Shown here piece by piece: positions 8,446-15,694 of a DNA stretch of 64,000 nt; position 1 is the first letter of the stretch; the number at the start of each line of letters is the position of its first letter. The DNA comes from Streptomyces sp. Je 1-79 (lineage in GTDB: Bacteria; Actinomycetota; Actinomycetes; Streptomycetales; Streptomycetaceae): positions 1 through 64,000 of the forward strand of contig NZ_JAMGSL010000019.1 in the NCBI RefSeq assembly GCF_025195125.1, given 5' to 3'. The notes under the pieces are model-generated. The model saw only the letters and a program-made list of their open reading frames with translations. It was not told where the DNA came from and made no database searches. The position numbers were made by a program, and so were the translations under genes.

Positions 8446-10806
8446 ATGGACGGTCGTGAGCTGGTGCGTTCGGTGAGGGTGTTCGGATCGGTGCGGGGAT
8501 TGCGGGCGGTGCGTTCGGCGTGGCGGCAGCGCCGGACGGATGCGTGGGGGCTGCCGCCGAGAGGTACGGAGCGGGCACGGGTGCCGGGGCCGGTGGGCGA
8601 GGCGGAGCCGCTGCCGGGCGGAGGCATCGTCCGGTTCGCCCGCTCGGAGCTCCGGATCAGCGTGTCGGCCGGGGGCACCGTCTTCTGGGGCTGGGACGGG
8701 GCCGAGCCGCTGCCGTCGTACGCGCTGGCCGGTGAGGCGCCGGAGCCGGACCCGCGGGCCGCGCTGGAGCCGGACACCGACGGCGGCTGGCGGGTGGTGT
8801 CGGAGCGGGTGACGGTCGCGGTCTCCCGGCACGGGGCGGTGGAGATCCGTACGCCCGGCGGGGTGGTGCTCCGGCGGGATCTGCCGCCGCGCTGGTGGGA
8901 GCCGGTCTCGGGCGGTGAGGCGCGGTGGGTGCAGCGGAGCGAGGTGCCCTCGGACGCGCGGTTCTTCGGGCTCGGCGGGCGTGCCTCGGGTCCGCGCCTG
9001 CGCAACGGTACGTACCGGCTGTGGAACACCGACCCCAAGGGGCGCTTCTCCCCCGGCGACGATCCGCTGTACATCACGATGCCCGTGCAGTTCGTCGTCG
9101 CGGACGCGGGGACGCATCTGGCGTTCCACGACAACTCCTGGGAAGGCCGGGTCACCCTCACCGAAGGCGAGGAGGGTGCCGGGTCGGGGCACGACCGGCC
9201 GGGGACCAGCGAGGTCCGGATGGGCGGCGGGCCGCTGCGGTGCTGGGTGGTGGTCGGTACCCCCGCGCGCGTGCTCCATGGCTGGGCGGCCCTGACGGGG
9301 GCCGCGGCGCTGCCGCCGTCCTGGGCGCTCGGACCGCAGCACGCGCGGTGGGGGTTCGGCAGCGAGCGGGAGGTACGGCGGGTGGTGGCCGGGTACCGCG
9401 AGCGGGGCCTGCCGCTGTCCGTGCTGCATCTGGACATCGACCACCACGACGAGCACCAGGTGTTCACGGTGGACCGCGAACGGTTTCCGGACCTGCCCGG
9501 GCTCGCTGAGGAGCTGCGGGAGCAGGGCGTACGGCTGGTGTCGATCGTCGACCCGGCGGTGAAGGCGGAGCCGGGCAACGCCGTGTACGACTCCGGGGCG
9601 GCGGCCGGCGCCTTCGTCCGCGACGGGCGGGGCAACGAGGTCCACGGCGTGGTCTGGCCGGGCGAGTGCGCCTACCCGGACTTCACGGACGCCGCGGTAC
9701 GGGAGTGGTGGGGCGGACTGTACGAGGAGCGGCTCGCGCAGGGCTTCTCCGGGGTCTGGCACGACATGAACGAGCCGGTCTCCTTCTCCCCCTTCGGCGA
9801 CCAGACGCTGCCGCGCTCGGCCCGGCACTCCCTGGAGGGGCGCGGCGGGGACCATCGCGAGGCGCACAACGTGTACGGACTGACGATGGCGAGGGCCGGC
9901 TACGAAGGGCTGCGCCGGCTGCGGCCGGACGAGCGGCCCTTCCTCTTCTCCCGCTCGGGGTGGGCGGGCATGCAGCGGTACGGCGGGACGTGGTCGGGCG
10001 ATGTGTCGACGGGGTGGCCCGGGCTTCGGGCGTCGCTTTCGCTGGTCCTCGGGCTCGGTCTGTGCGGGGTGCCGTACTCGGGGCCGGACGTGGGCGGCTT
10101 CGACGGGAGCCCCTCGCCCGAGCTGTTCCTGCGGTGGTTCCAGCTCGGGGCGTGGATGCCGCTGTTCCGTACGCACGCGGCGATCGACGCCGGGCGCCGG
10201 GAGCCGTGGGAGTTCGGCCCCGAGGTCCTGGAGCACGCGCGCGTGGCGCTCGCCGAGCGGGAGCGCATGCGGCCGTACTTCGTCACCCTCGCCCAGCTCG
10301 CCCGGCTGACCGGGGCGCCGTACATCCGGCCCGTGTGGTGGGGTGCGCCGGAGGACAGGACGCTGCGGGACTGCGAGGACGCCTTCCTGGTGGGCGACGC
10401 GCTGCTGGTCGCCCCGGTGCTCGCCCGGGGCGCCGACCGGCGGGCGGTGCGGCTGCCGCGCGGGCGCTGGTACGACACGGCGACGGGGCAGGCGTACGAC
10501 GGGCCGGGGCAGATCCTGCTCGACGCGCCCCTGTCCCGTGTCCCCGTGCTCGCCCGGGCGGGGGCGGTCGTTCCCGTCCGCGGTGAGGACGGTGGCCTTG
10601 AGCTGGAGGTGTGGGCTCCGCCGGCCGGGCGGACCGGCGGCGGGCTCGTCGTACGGGACACCGGTGACGGGTGGGAGCCGGCCGAGATCGAGCGGTACAC
10701 CTCGCGGCTGGTGGACGGGCGGGTGGTGGTGGAGCGGATGACGGACGAGGGAGCGGTCGGGGTGGGGCTGCCGGTGCGGGTGAGGGGTGCGGAGGCGAGG
10801 GGGTAG
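8446..10806 (+). CDS. Glycoside hydrolase family 31 (alpha-glucosidase-type)
   Basis: A 786-aa enzyme that hydrolyses terminal alpha-linked glucose or xylose; the exact substrate cannot be read from sequence. The GH31 signatures are clear: the nucleophile Asp in GVWHDMNEPVSF and the acid/base Asp in WSGDVSTGWPGLRAS. Substrate-binding LHLDIDHHDEHQVFTVDRERFPD and the beta-sandwich C-terminal region are also present. No signal peptide is obvious, so it is probably intracellular. ATG 8446 is chosen because AGGGTGA lies 5 nt upstream; GTG 8437 is possible. It ends beside a GGATC-repeat region. Confidence 0.92.
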   Translation: MDGRELVRSVRVFGSVRGLRAVRSAWRQRRTDAWGLPPRGTERARVPGPVGEAEPLPGGGIVRFARSELRISVSAGGTVFWGWDGAEPLPSYALAGEAPEPDPRAALEPDTDGGWRVVSERVTVAVSRHGAVEIRTPGGVVLRRDLPPRWWEPVSGGEARWVQRSEVPSDARFFGLGGRASGPRLRNGTYRLWNTDPKGRFSPGDDPLYITMPVQFVVADAGTHLAFHDNSWEGRVTLTEGEEGAGSGHDRPGTSEVRMGGGPLRCWVVVGTPARVLHGWAALTGAAALPPSWALGPQHARWGFGSEREVRRVVAGYRERGLPLSVLHLDIDHHDEHQVFTVDRERFPDLPGLAEELREQGVRLVSIVDPAVKAEPGNAVYDSGAAAGAFVRDGRGNEVHGVVWPGECAYPDFTDAAVREWWGGLYEERLAQGFSGVWHDMNEPVSFSPFGDQTLPRSARHSLEGRGGDHREAHNVYGLTMARAGYEGLRRLRPDERPFLFSRSGWAGMQRYGGTWSGDVSTGWPGLRASLSLVLGLGLCGVPYSGPDVGGFDGSPSPELFLRWFQLGAWMPLFRTHAAIDAGRREPWEFGPEVLEHARVALAERERMRPYFVTLAQLARLTGAPYIRPVWWGAPEDRTLRDCEDAFLVGDALLVAPVLARGADRRAVRLPRGRWYDTATGQAYDGPGQILLDAPLSRVPVLARAGAVVPVRGEDGGLELEVWAPPAGRTGGGLVVRDTGDGWEPAEIERYTSRLVDGRVVVERMTDEGAVGVGLPVRVRGAEARG

Positions 10807-10816
10807 CGGCCGACCG

Positions 10817-10941
10817 GCCGGATCACGGAGCACGGATGTTGGATCCCGGATGTCGGATCACGGATCACGGATCCTGGATGTTGGATGTTGGATCCGATAT
10901 CCGCGATCCGAAGTCCGGGATCCAGGATCCCGGCTCCGTGG
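10817..10941. repeat. GGATC/TTGGAT-type short-repeat region with inverted arms
   Basis: About 125 bp built from variants of GGATCACGGAT, GGATGTTGGAT and their complements. GGATCCTGGAT (10869-10879) and ATCCAGGATCC (10920-10930) are a perfect 11-bp inverted repeat. It lies between the convergent GH31 and Nudix genes, so it may act as a bidirectional terminator. A related array occurs at 32064-32137. Confidence 0.7.
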
Positions 10942-10950
10942 GTGTGCCTC

Positions 10951-11472
10951 TCAGGCATACCTTCCCGAGAACCAGCGCCTCACCGCCTCCGTGTGCAGGG
11001 GGAACGCCAGCTCCGTCGGAGCGTGGAGCAGGTGCCAGCCGGTCGTCTCGTCCGTGGGGACGGAGGGCGGGAGTTCGGCGACGGGGCGGGCCGGGAGGAG
11101 GCCGAAGAGGAGAAGGTGTCCGCCCGGCGAGCTGAGCGCGTCGGCGAGCCGGACGTCCTGCGCCGCCGCCTCGATCCCGGTCTCTTCGCGCAGTTCGCGG
11201 ACGACGGCGTCCCGCCAGTCCTCGGCGTGGTCGATGAAGCCGCCGGGCAGGGCGACCTCGCCCTTGGCGGGCTGGATCGTACGGGTGATGACGACGAGGC
11301 CGCTCCCCCGCGCGTCCGTGACGGGGAGCAGGGTGACGGCGACAGGCAGCGGGTTGCGGTAGGCCACGGAGCCGCAAGAGGCGCAGGCGCGGGGCCAGTC
11401 GGTGGCATCGGCGTAGCGGGTGCCACAGCTGGTGCAGTAGGAGTCCTTCACGTCAGGACCGTATGCGATCAC
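10951..11472 (-). CDS. Nudix hydrolase with N-terminal zinc ribbon
   Basis: A protein of about 173 aa. The N-terminus holds a zinc-ribbon pair (YCTSCG and ACASCG), followed by a Nudix domain with the box GGFIDHAEDWRDAVVRELREE..G, as in NADH pyrophosphatase-like enzymes. It probably hydrolyses a nucleoside-diphosphate derivative. The start is uncertain: GTG 11472 or 11451 are both possible, and an ATG at 11511 would overlap the start of the divergent dipeptidase gene. None has a strong ribosome-binding site. Confidence 0.82.
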   Translation of the reverse strand: MIAYGPDVKDSYCTSCGTRYADATDWPRACASCGSVAYRNPLPVAVTLLPVTDARGSGLVVITRTIQPAKGEVALPGGFIDHAEDWRDAVVRELREETGIEAAAQDVRLADALSSPGGHLLLFGLLPARPVAELPPSVPTDETTGWHLLHAPTELAFPLHTEAVRRWFSGRYA

Positions 11473-11509
11473 CCTTTCCCATGCCCCGCGGAACTGATAG
11501 ACGGTGCAC

Positions 11510-12319
11510 ATGAGAGGACTCGCTTCCGTTTTACGTACCCTCGGTGTGTCGGCAGCCGCCGTGCTGCTGACCGCCACCGCCGCCGTGCCGTCCGCGCAGG
11601 CCGGACCGGAGCCGAAGGCGCCCAAGGAGTTCGTGGCGCTGAGTTCCGTGGACCGGACGATCATTCAGGAGATGCGCTACACCACGGTCCACAACTTCGT
11701 GGGCGAGCGGGTCGACGGCTATCGCCAACCGCTGTGCATACTGACGCGTCCCGCCGCCGAGGCGCTGCACCGCGCACAGCGGAGACTGCTCGCGCGGGGC
11801 TACTCGCTGAAGGTCTACGACTGCTACCGGCCGCAGCGCGCCGTGGACCACTTCGTGCGCTGGGCGAAGGATCTCGCCGACGAGCGGATGAAGAAGGAGT
11901 TCTATCCACTCGTCGACAAGTCGAGGCTGTTCGCCGACGGTTACATCGCGGAGAAGTCCGGGCACAGCCGTGGCTCGACGGTCGACGTGACGATCGTGAG
12001 GCTGCCCGCCGCGCCCACGCGACCGTATCTGCCGGGTGAGAAGCTGGTGGCGTGCTCCGCCCCGCGGTCCGAGCGCTTCCCGGACAGCTCCGTCGACATG
12101 GGCACGGGCTTCGACTGCTTCGACACGCTCTCACACACCGACGATCCACGGATCCAGGGTGCCCAGCGCGCCAACCGGCAGCTCCTGAAGGGGACGCTGG
12201 CCGAGCAGGGCTTCGTGAACCTGCCCGAGGAGTGGTGGCACTTCACCTTCAAGCCGGAGCCGTTCCCGAGCACGTTCTTCGACTTCCCGGTGGCACGGCG
12301 GTCGGTGGCCGGGCACTGA
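11510..12319 (+). CDS. Secreted D-alanyl-D-alanine dipeptidase (VanX family)
   Basis: A 269-aa exported zinc peptidase. An Arg-containing N-terminus and hydrophobic stretch (LGVSAAAVLLTATAAV) with an AQA-type cleavage site at about residue 27 form a signal peptide. The VanX/M15D zinc motifs are present: SGHSRGSTVDV (His and Asp ligands) and EEWWHF (catalytic Glu and His ligand), plus DCYRPQRAV. It should cleave D-Ala-D-Ala outside the membrane in cell-wall recycling rather than vancomycin resistance, since no vanHA genes are nearby. ATG 11510 is preferred over GTG 11504. Confidence 0.9.
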   Translation: MRGLASVLRTLGVSAAAVLLTATAAVPSAQAGPEPKAPKEFVALSSVDRTIIQEMRYTTVHNFVGERVDGYRQPLCILTRPAAEALHRAQRRLLARGYSLKVYDCYRPQRAVDHFVRWAKDLADERMKKEFYPLVDKSRLFADGYIAEKSGHSRGSTVDVTIVRLPAAPTRPYLPGEKLVACSAPRSERFPDSSVDMGTGFDCFDTLSHTDDPRIQGAQRANRQLLKGTLAEQGFVNLPEEWWHFTFKPEPFPSTFFDFPVARRSVAGH

Positions 12320-12337
12320 CACCCGGAGGGTGACGAG

Positions 12338-12368
12338 CGGCCGGGGCCACCCCCGTGGGTCCCGGCCG
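12338..12368 (+). terminator. Terminator after the dipeptidase gene
   Basis: CGGCCGGG (12338-12345) pairs with CCCGGCCG (12361-12368); a GCCAC/GTGG inner stem extends the hairpin. It starts about 19 nt after the stop codon and has no clear U-tract, as is common in Streptomyces. Confidence 0.65.
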
Positions 12369-12437
12369 CCCGTTCCGAACGTATGGACGCGATAAGGGTC
12401 CGTACGGTTCTCAGCGCGCGGCATCCGTGGCAAACTT

Positions 12438-12452
12438 CTGACGCTTCGTCAG
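12438..12452. promoter_or_regulatory. Dyad CTGACG-CTT-CGTCAG before the DUF35/thiolase pair
   Basis: A perfect 6-bp inverted repeat with a 3-bp centre, 33 bp upstream of the DUF35 gene's ATG. The position suggests a TetR-type operator for a lipid or acyl-CoA regulon; the factor is not encoded nearby. Confidence 0.45.
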
Positions 12453-12485
12453 CTGAAGGTGATCTCGGGGTCGGGGGAGGCCGTC

Positions 12486-12983
12486 ATGGCACGGACGCGC
12501 AGGCCGGTGGTGGCCGGATGGTTCACGGACGGCAGCGGCGGGGGCGGGGCGGGCGGTGACGGGGACTTCCGGCTCCTGGGAACCCGCTGTACGGCCTGCG
12601 CCTCGGTCTTCTTCCCCCGTGAGGACACCTGGTGCCGCAATCCCGGATGCCCGGGCGGGGGCGAGCTCGTCGAGACCGCGCTCTCGCGACGGGGCCGCGT
12701 GTGGTCGTACACCGACGGCCGCTACCGTCCGCCCGCGCCCTATGTCTCCGACCCCGACGCGCCCTGGGAGCCGTACACGCTGATCGCCGTCGAGCTGGCG
12801 GACGAGGCGATGGTGGTGCTCGGACAGGCGGCGCCGGGGGTGCGGACCGACGATCTCGCCGTCGGCATGGAGGTGGAAGTGGTGCCGGGCGTCCTCAACG
12901 AGGACGAGGAGCACATCTGGACCACCTGGCACTGGCGGCCGGTGCACGCGCGCGTGGCGCGGGAGACGGAGGAGCGGTCATGA
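12486..12983 (+). CDS. DUF35 zinc-ribbon / OB-fold acyl-CoA-associated protein
   Basis: A 165-aa protein with an N-terminal rubredoxin-like zinc ribbon (CTAC, then CRNPGC) and a C-terminal OB-fold. Proteins of this family bind acyl-CoA and pair with thiolase-like or Ltp2-type aldolase subunits. GGGGGAGG lies just before ATG 12486, which decides the start. The stop overlaps the next start by 4 bp (ATGA), so the two are translationally coupled and probably form one enzyme complex. A strong dyad lies upstream. Confidence 0.85.
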   Translation: MARTRRPVVAGWFTDGSGGGGAGGDGDFRLLGTRCTACASVFFPREDTWCRNPGCPGGGELVETALSRRGRVWSYTDGRYRPPAPYVSDPDAPWEPYTLIAVELADEAMVVLGQAAPGVRTDDLAVGMEVEVVPGVLNEDEEHIWTTWHWRPVHARVARETEERS

Positions 12984-14167
12984 ACGACGTCGCCGTCCTG
13001 GGCGCCGGGATGCACCCGTGGGGCAAGTGGGGCCGCAGTTTCGTCGAGTACGGCACGGCGGCGGCGCGGGCCGCGCTCGCGGACGCGGGGATCGGCTGGC
13101 GGGACGTCGGTTCGGTGGTCGGCGCGGACACGGTGCGGTGCGGGTACCCGGGCTATGTGGCGGGGGCGACGTTCGCGCAGGCGCTCGGCTGGCAGGGGGC
13201 GCGCGTCACCAGCGTGTACGCGGCCTGTGCCTCCGGCGCGCAGGCCGTCGGCACGGCGCGGGCCCAGATCCTCGCCGGTCTGGCGGACGTGGTGCTCGTG
13301 GTCGGCGCGGACTCGGCGCCCAAGGGCTTCTTCGCCCCCGCGGGCGGGGAGCGGCCGGACGACCCCGACTGGCTGCGCTTCCGGGTCCTCGGAGCGACCA
13401 ACCCCGCGTACTTCGCGCTGTACGCCCGCCGCCGCATGGCCCTGTACGGGGACACGGTGGACGACTTCGCGCAGGTCAAGGTGAAGAACGCGGCGGCCGG
13501 AGCGCTGAATCCGCTGGCCCGCTACCGCAAGGCGGTGACCGCCGACGAGGTCGCGGCCTCGGCCGTCGTGGCCGATCCCCTGCGGCTGCTCGACATCTGC
13601 GCCACCTCGGACGGGGGCGCGGCGCTGGTGCTCTCCAGCATGGAGTTCGCCCGTCGGCACGGGCACCGGGGCCCCGTCCGTATCCGGGCTGTCTCCACCG
13701 TCACACCGACGTATCCGAAGGCGGTCCTGGACCTGCCCGACATCGCGACCGACTCGGCGGTCGCCGTCTCCCCCGCGCCGCACACCTTCCGGGCGTCGAT
13801 CGCGCGCGCCGCGTACGAGGAGGCGGGGATCGGACCCGAGGACCTGTCGCTGGCGGAGGTGTACGACCTGTCCACGGCGCTGGAGCTGGAGTGGTACGAG
13901 GACATCGGGCTGTGCGGGGCCGGCGAGGGCGCGAAGCTGGTGCGGGAGGGGATCACGGCCCTGGGCGGACGGGTGCCGGTCAACACCAGCGGCGGACTGG
14001 GGTCGTTCGGCGAGGCCGTGCCCGCCCAGGCCATCGCGCAGCTCTGCGAGCTGACCTGGCAGCTGAGGGGCGCGGCGGGGAGCCGGCAGGTGCCCGGCGC
14101 GCGGGCCGGGCTCACCGCGAACCAGGGTCTGTTCGGGCACGGTTCGGCGGTCGTGGCGGTGCGCTGA
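12980..14167 (+). CDS. Thiolase-like lipid-transfer (SCP-x/Ltp) family protein
   Basis: A 395-aa thiolase-fold protein. The N-terminal nucleophile position is kept (YAACASGAQAV), and NTSGGLGSFGEAVPAQAIAQL is the family's His-region equivalent. The C-terminal CxG motif of true thiolases is replaced by GLFGHGSA. In Ltp2-like enzymes this subunit works with a DUF35 partner on side-chain acyl-CoA (retro-aldol) substrates; here the partner is the coupled upstream gene. The substrate is unknown, and a simple thiolase reaction is unlikely given the altered C-terminal motif. Confidence 0.85.
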   Translation: MNDVAVLGAGMHPWGKWGRSFVEYGTAAARAALADAGIGWRDVGSVVGADTVRCGYPGYVAGATFAQALGWQGARVTSVYAACASGAQAVGTARAQILAGLADVVLVVGADSAPKGFFAPAGGERPDDPDWLRFRVLGATNPAYFALYARRRMALYGDTVDDFAQVKVKNAAAGALNPLARYRKAVTADEVAASAVVADPLRLLDICATSDGGAALVLSSMEFARRHGHRGPVRIRAVSTVTPTYPKAVLDLPDIATDSAVAVSPAPHTFRASIARAAYEEAGIGPEDLSLAEVYDLSTALELEWYEDIGLCGAGEGAKLVREGITALGGRVPVNTSGGLGSFGEAVPAQAIAQLCELTWQLRGAAGSRQVPGARAGLTANQGLFGHGSAVVAVR

Positions 14168-14170
14168 ACG

Positions 14171-14195
14171 ACGACACCGGCCGCCTCGCCGGGTG
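14171..14195. terminator. Terminator between thiolase-like gene and cvnD
   Basis: GACACCGG and CCGGGTGTC form an imperfect stem (one unpaired base) in the 28-bp gap between the convergent genes. It probably works in both directions. Confidence 0.5.
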
Positions 14196-14798
14196 TCAGG
14201 TGGCCACCGGCGTCCCCTGGTCCGCCAGGACCAGGGCGTGCTGTACGACCGCCACGAGGACGTTCTTCACGGACTCGCGGTCGCGGGCGTCGCACATCAC
14301 CAGCTCGACCTCGGGGTCGAGGTCCAGCGCCCCGCGGACGGTCTCCGCCGGGAACCGCTGGGCGCCCTCGAAGCAGTTGACCGCCACCGTGAACGGGATG
14401 CCGCGCCGCTCGAAGTAGTCGATCGCCGCGAAGCTGTCCTCCAGCCGCCGGGTGTCCGCCAGCACGATCGCCCCGAGCGCGCCCTGGGCCAGCTCGTCCC
14501 AGAGGAACCAGAAACGGTCCTGGCCGGGCGTGCCGAACAGGTAGAGGACGAGGTCCTCGCGGAGGGTGATCCGGCCGAAGTCCATGGCGACCGTGGTGGT
14601 CGTCTTGTTCTCCACCCCGTGCAGGTCGTCGACGGGCCGGCCCGCCTCGCTCAGGATCTCCTCGGTGCGCAGCGGTCTGATCTCGCTGACCGCTCCGACG
14701 AGTGTCGTCTTGCCCACCCCGAAGCCGCCCGCGACCAGGATCTTCAAGGTCACCGGTTCGACGAACGGCTTGGTGCGGCTAGAGCGCCCGAAGGCCAT
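14196..14798 (-). CDS. cvnD: Conservon GTPase CvnD
   Basis: A 200-aa Ras-like GTPase of the Streptomyces conservons. The P-loop is GGFGVGKTTLVG (residues about 24-35); the switch region contains TTTTVAMDFGRI; LFGTPGQDRFWFLWDEL is the G3-type segment. CvnD is thought to cycle with the histidine-kinase-like CvnA and roadblock protein CvnB at the membrane as a heterotrimeric-G-protein-like signalling complex. Its start overlaps cvnC by 20 nt. It is the last gene of cvnABCD; no cytochrome P450 (cvnE) follows. Confidence 0.93.
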   Translation of the reverse strand: MAFGRSSRTKPFVEPVTLKILVAGGFGVGKTTLVGAVSEIRPLRTEEILSEAGRPVDDLHGVENKTTTTVAMDFGRITLREDLVLYLFGTPGQDRFWFLWDELAQGALGAIVLADTRRLEDSFAAIDYFERRGIPFTVAVNCFEGAQRFPAETVRGALDLDPEVELVMCDARDRESVKNVLVAVVQHALVLADQGTPVAT

Positions 14799-15240
14799 TG
14801 ATCACCTCGCGGAGAATGCTCACGTCCGGCAGCTCGGCCGGCGGAACGGGGCGGGTCACATGGACGAGTTCGTCCTCGACGAGATCCCCGACGAGGACGC
14901 GGACGACACCGACCGGGAGATCGAGTCCGGCGGCGAGTTCGGCGATCGACTGGGGCGTCTTCGAGCAGCGTTCGACGATCTCCACATGTTCCGGGGAGAG
15001 CGTCTGGTCACGGCCGGGGTCCTCGGCGGCCGGCTCGGGCACCACCACGGCGATCAGGTCGAGGCGGTGCCGGGTGGCGGCGCTGGTCCGGCCGCGGGTC
15101 ATCGCGTACGGACGGACCACCGGCCCCGCGTCGTCGTCGAACCAGTGGTGCGCGGGCTGCGGCCCCTGGTCCCAGGGGTCCGCGGCGCGGGCGCCTTCGG
15201 TGGTGCGCCCGGCCGTGCCCTCAGTCGTGCCGTCAGTCAT
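14779..15240 (-). CDS. cvnC: Conservon DUF742 protein CvnC
   Basis: A 153-aa DUF742 protein with the family block VVRPYAMTRGRT near residue 40, then a winged-helix-like C-terminus (LAAGLDLPVGVVRVLVGDL). The acidic, low-complexity N-terminus is typical. It sits between cvnB (13-nt gap) and cvnD (20-nt overlap) and belongs to the CvnABCD complex; its biochemical role is not well defined. Confidence 0.92.
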   Translation of the reverse strand: MTDGTTEGTAGRTTEGARAADPWDQGPQPAHHWFDDDAGPVVRPYAMTRGRTSAATRHRLDLIAVVVPEPAAEDPGRDQTLSPEHVEIVERCSKTPQSIAELAAGLDLPVGVVRVLVGDLVEDELVHVTRPVPPAELPDVSILREVINGLRAL

Positions 15241-15253
15241 GGAGTCCCCCCAC

Positions 15254-15694
15254 TCACCCTCCGGTGGACAGCCCGGAGCGCGGCGCCGTCCCCAGGTGGA
15301 TGCCGACCCGCTTGACCATCAGCGTCATCTCGTAGGCGACCTGGCCGACGTCCGAGTCGGCGTCCGCGAGCACGGCGAGGCAGCTGCCGTCGCCCGCCGC
15401 CGTGACGAAGAGGAACGCGTCCTCCAGCTCGACGACGGTCTGGCGGACCCGGCCGGCCTCGAAGTGGCGGCCGACGCCCTTGGCGAGGCTGTGGAAGCCG
15501 GAGGCGACGGCGGCCAGGTGCTCGCCGTCCTCACGGGTCAGGTCGGCGGAGGCGCCCGTGGAGAGCCCGTCGCTGGAGAGCACCAGGGCCTTGCGGATGG
15601 ACCCGACCCGCTGGACCAGCTCGTCGAGCAGCCAGTTCAGCTCTCCCTTGCCGTTTCCGGAGGTGTGGGTTGCTGCGGCGTTCGGTGCGGTCAT
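15254..15694 (-). CDS. cvnB: Conservon roadblock/LC7 protein CvnB
   Basis: A 146-aa roadblock/LC7 protein (MglB-like fold) beginning GELNWLLDELVQRVGSIRKA. This fold typically acts as a GTPase-activating or scaffolding partner, here for CvnD. Its ATG overlaps the cvnA stop (ATGA at 15691-15694), so expression is coupled to the kinase. The extra N-terminal 15 residues are low complexity. Confidence 0.93.
   Translation of the reverse strand: MTAPNAAATHTSGNGKGELNWLLDELVQRVGSIRKALVLSSDGLSTGASADLTREDGEHLAAVASGFHSLAKGVGRHFEAGRVRQTVVELEDAFLFVTAAGDGSCLAVLADADSDVGQVAYEMTLMVKRVGIHLGTAPRSGLSTGG

Noticed and set aside
11510..12319. Vancomycin-resistance cluster
   Set aside because: Only a VanX-like dipeptidase with a signal peptide is present; there are no vanH, vanA or vanRS genes.
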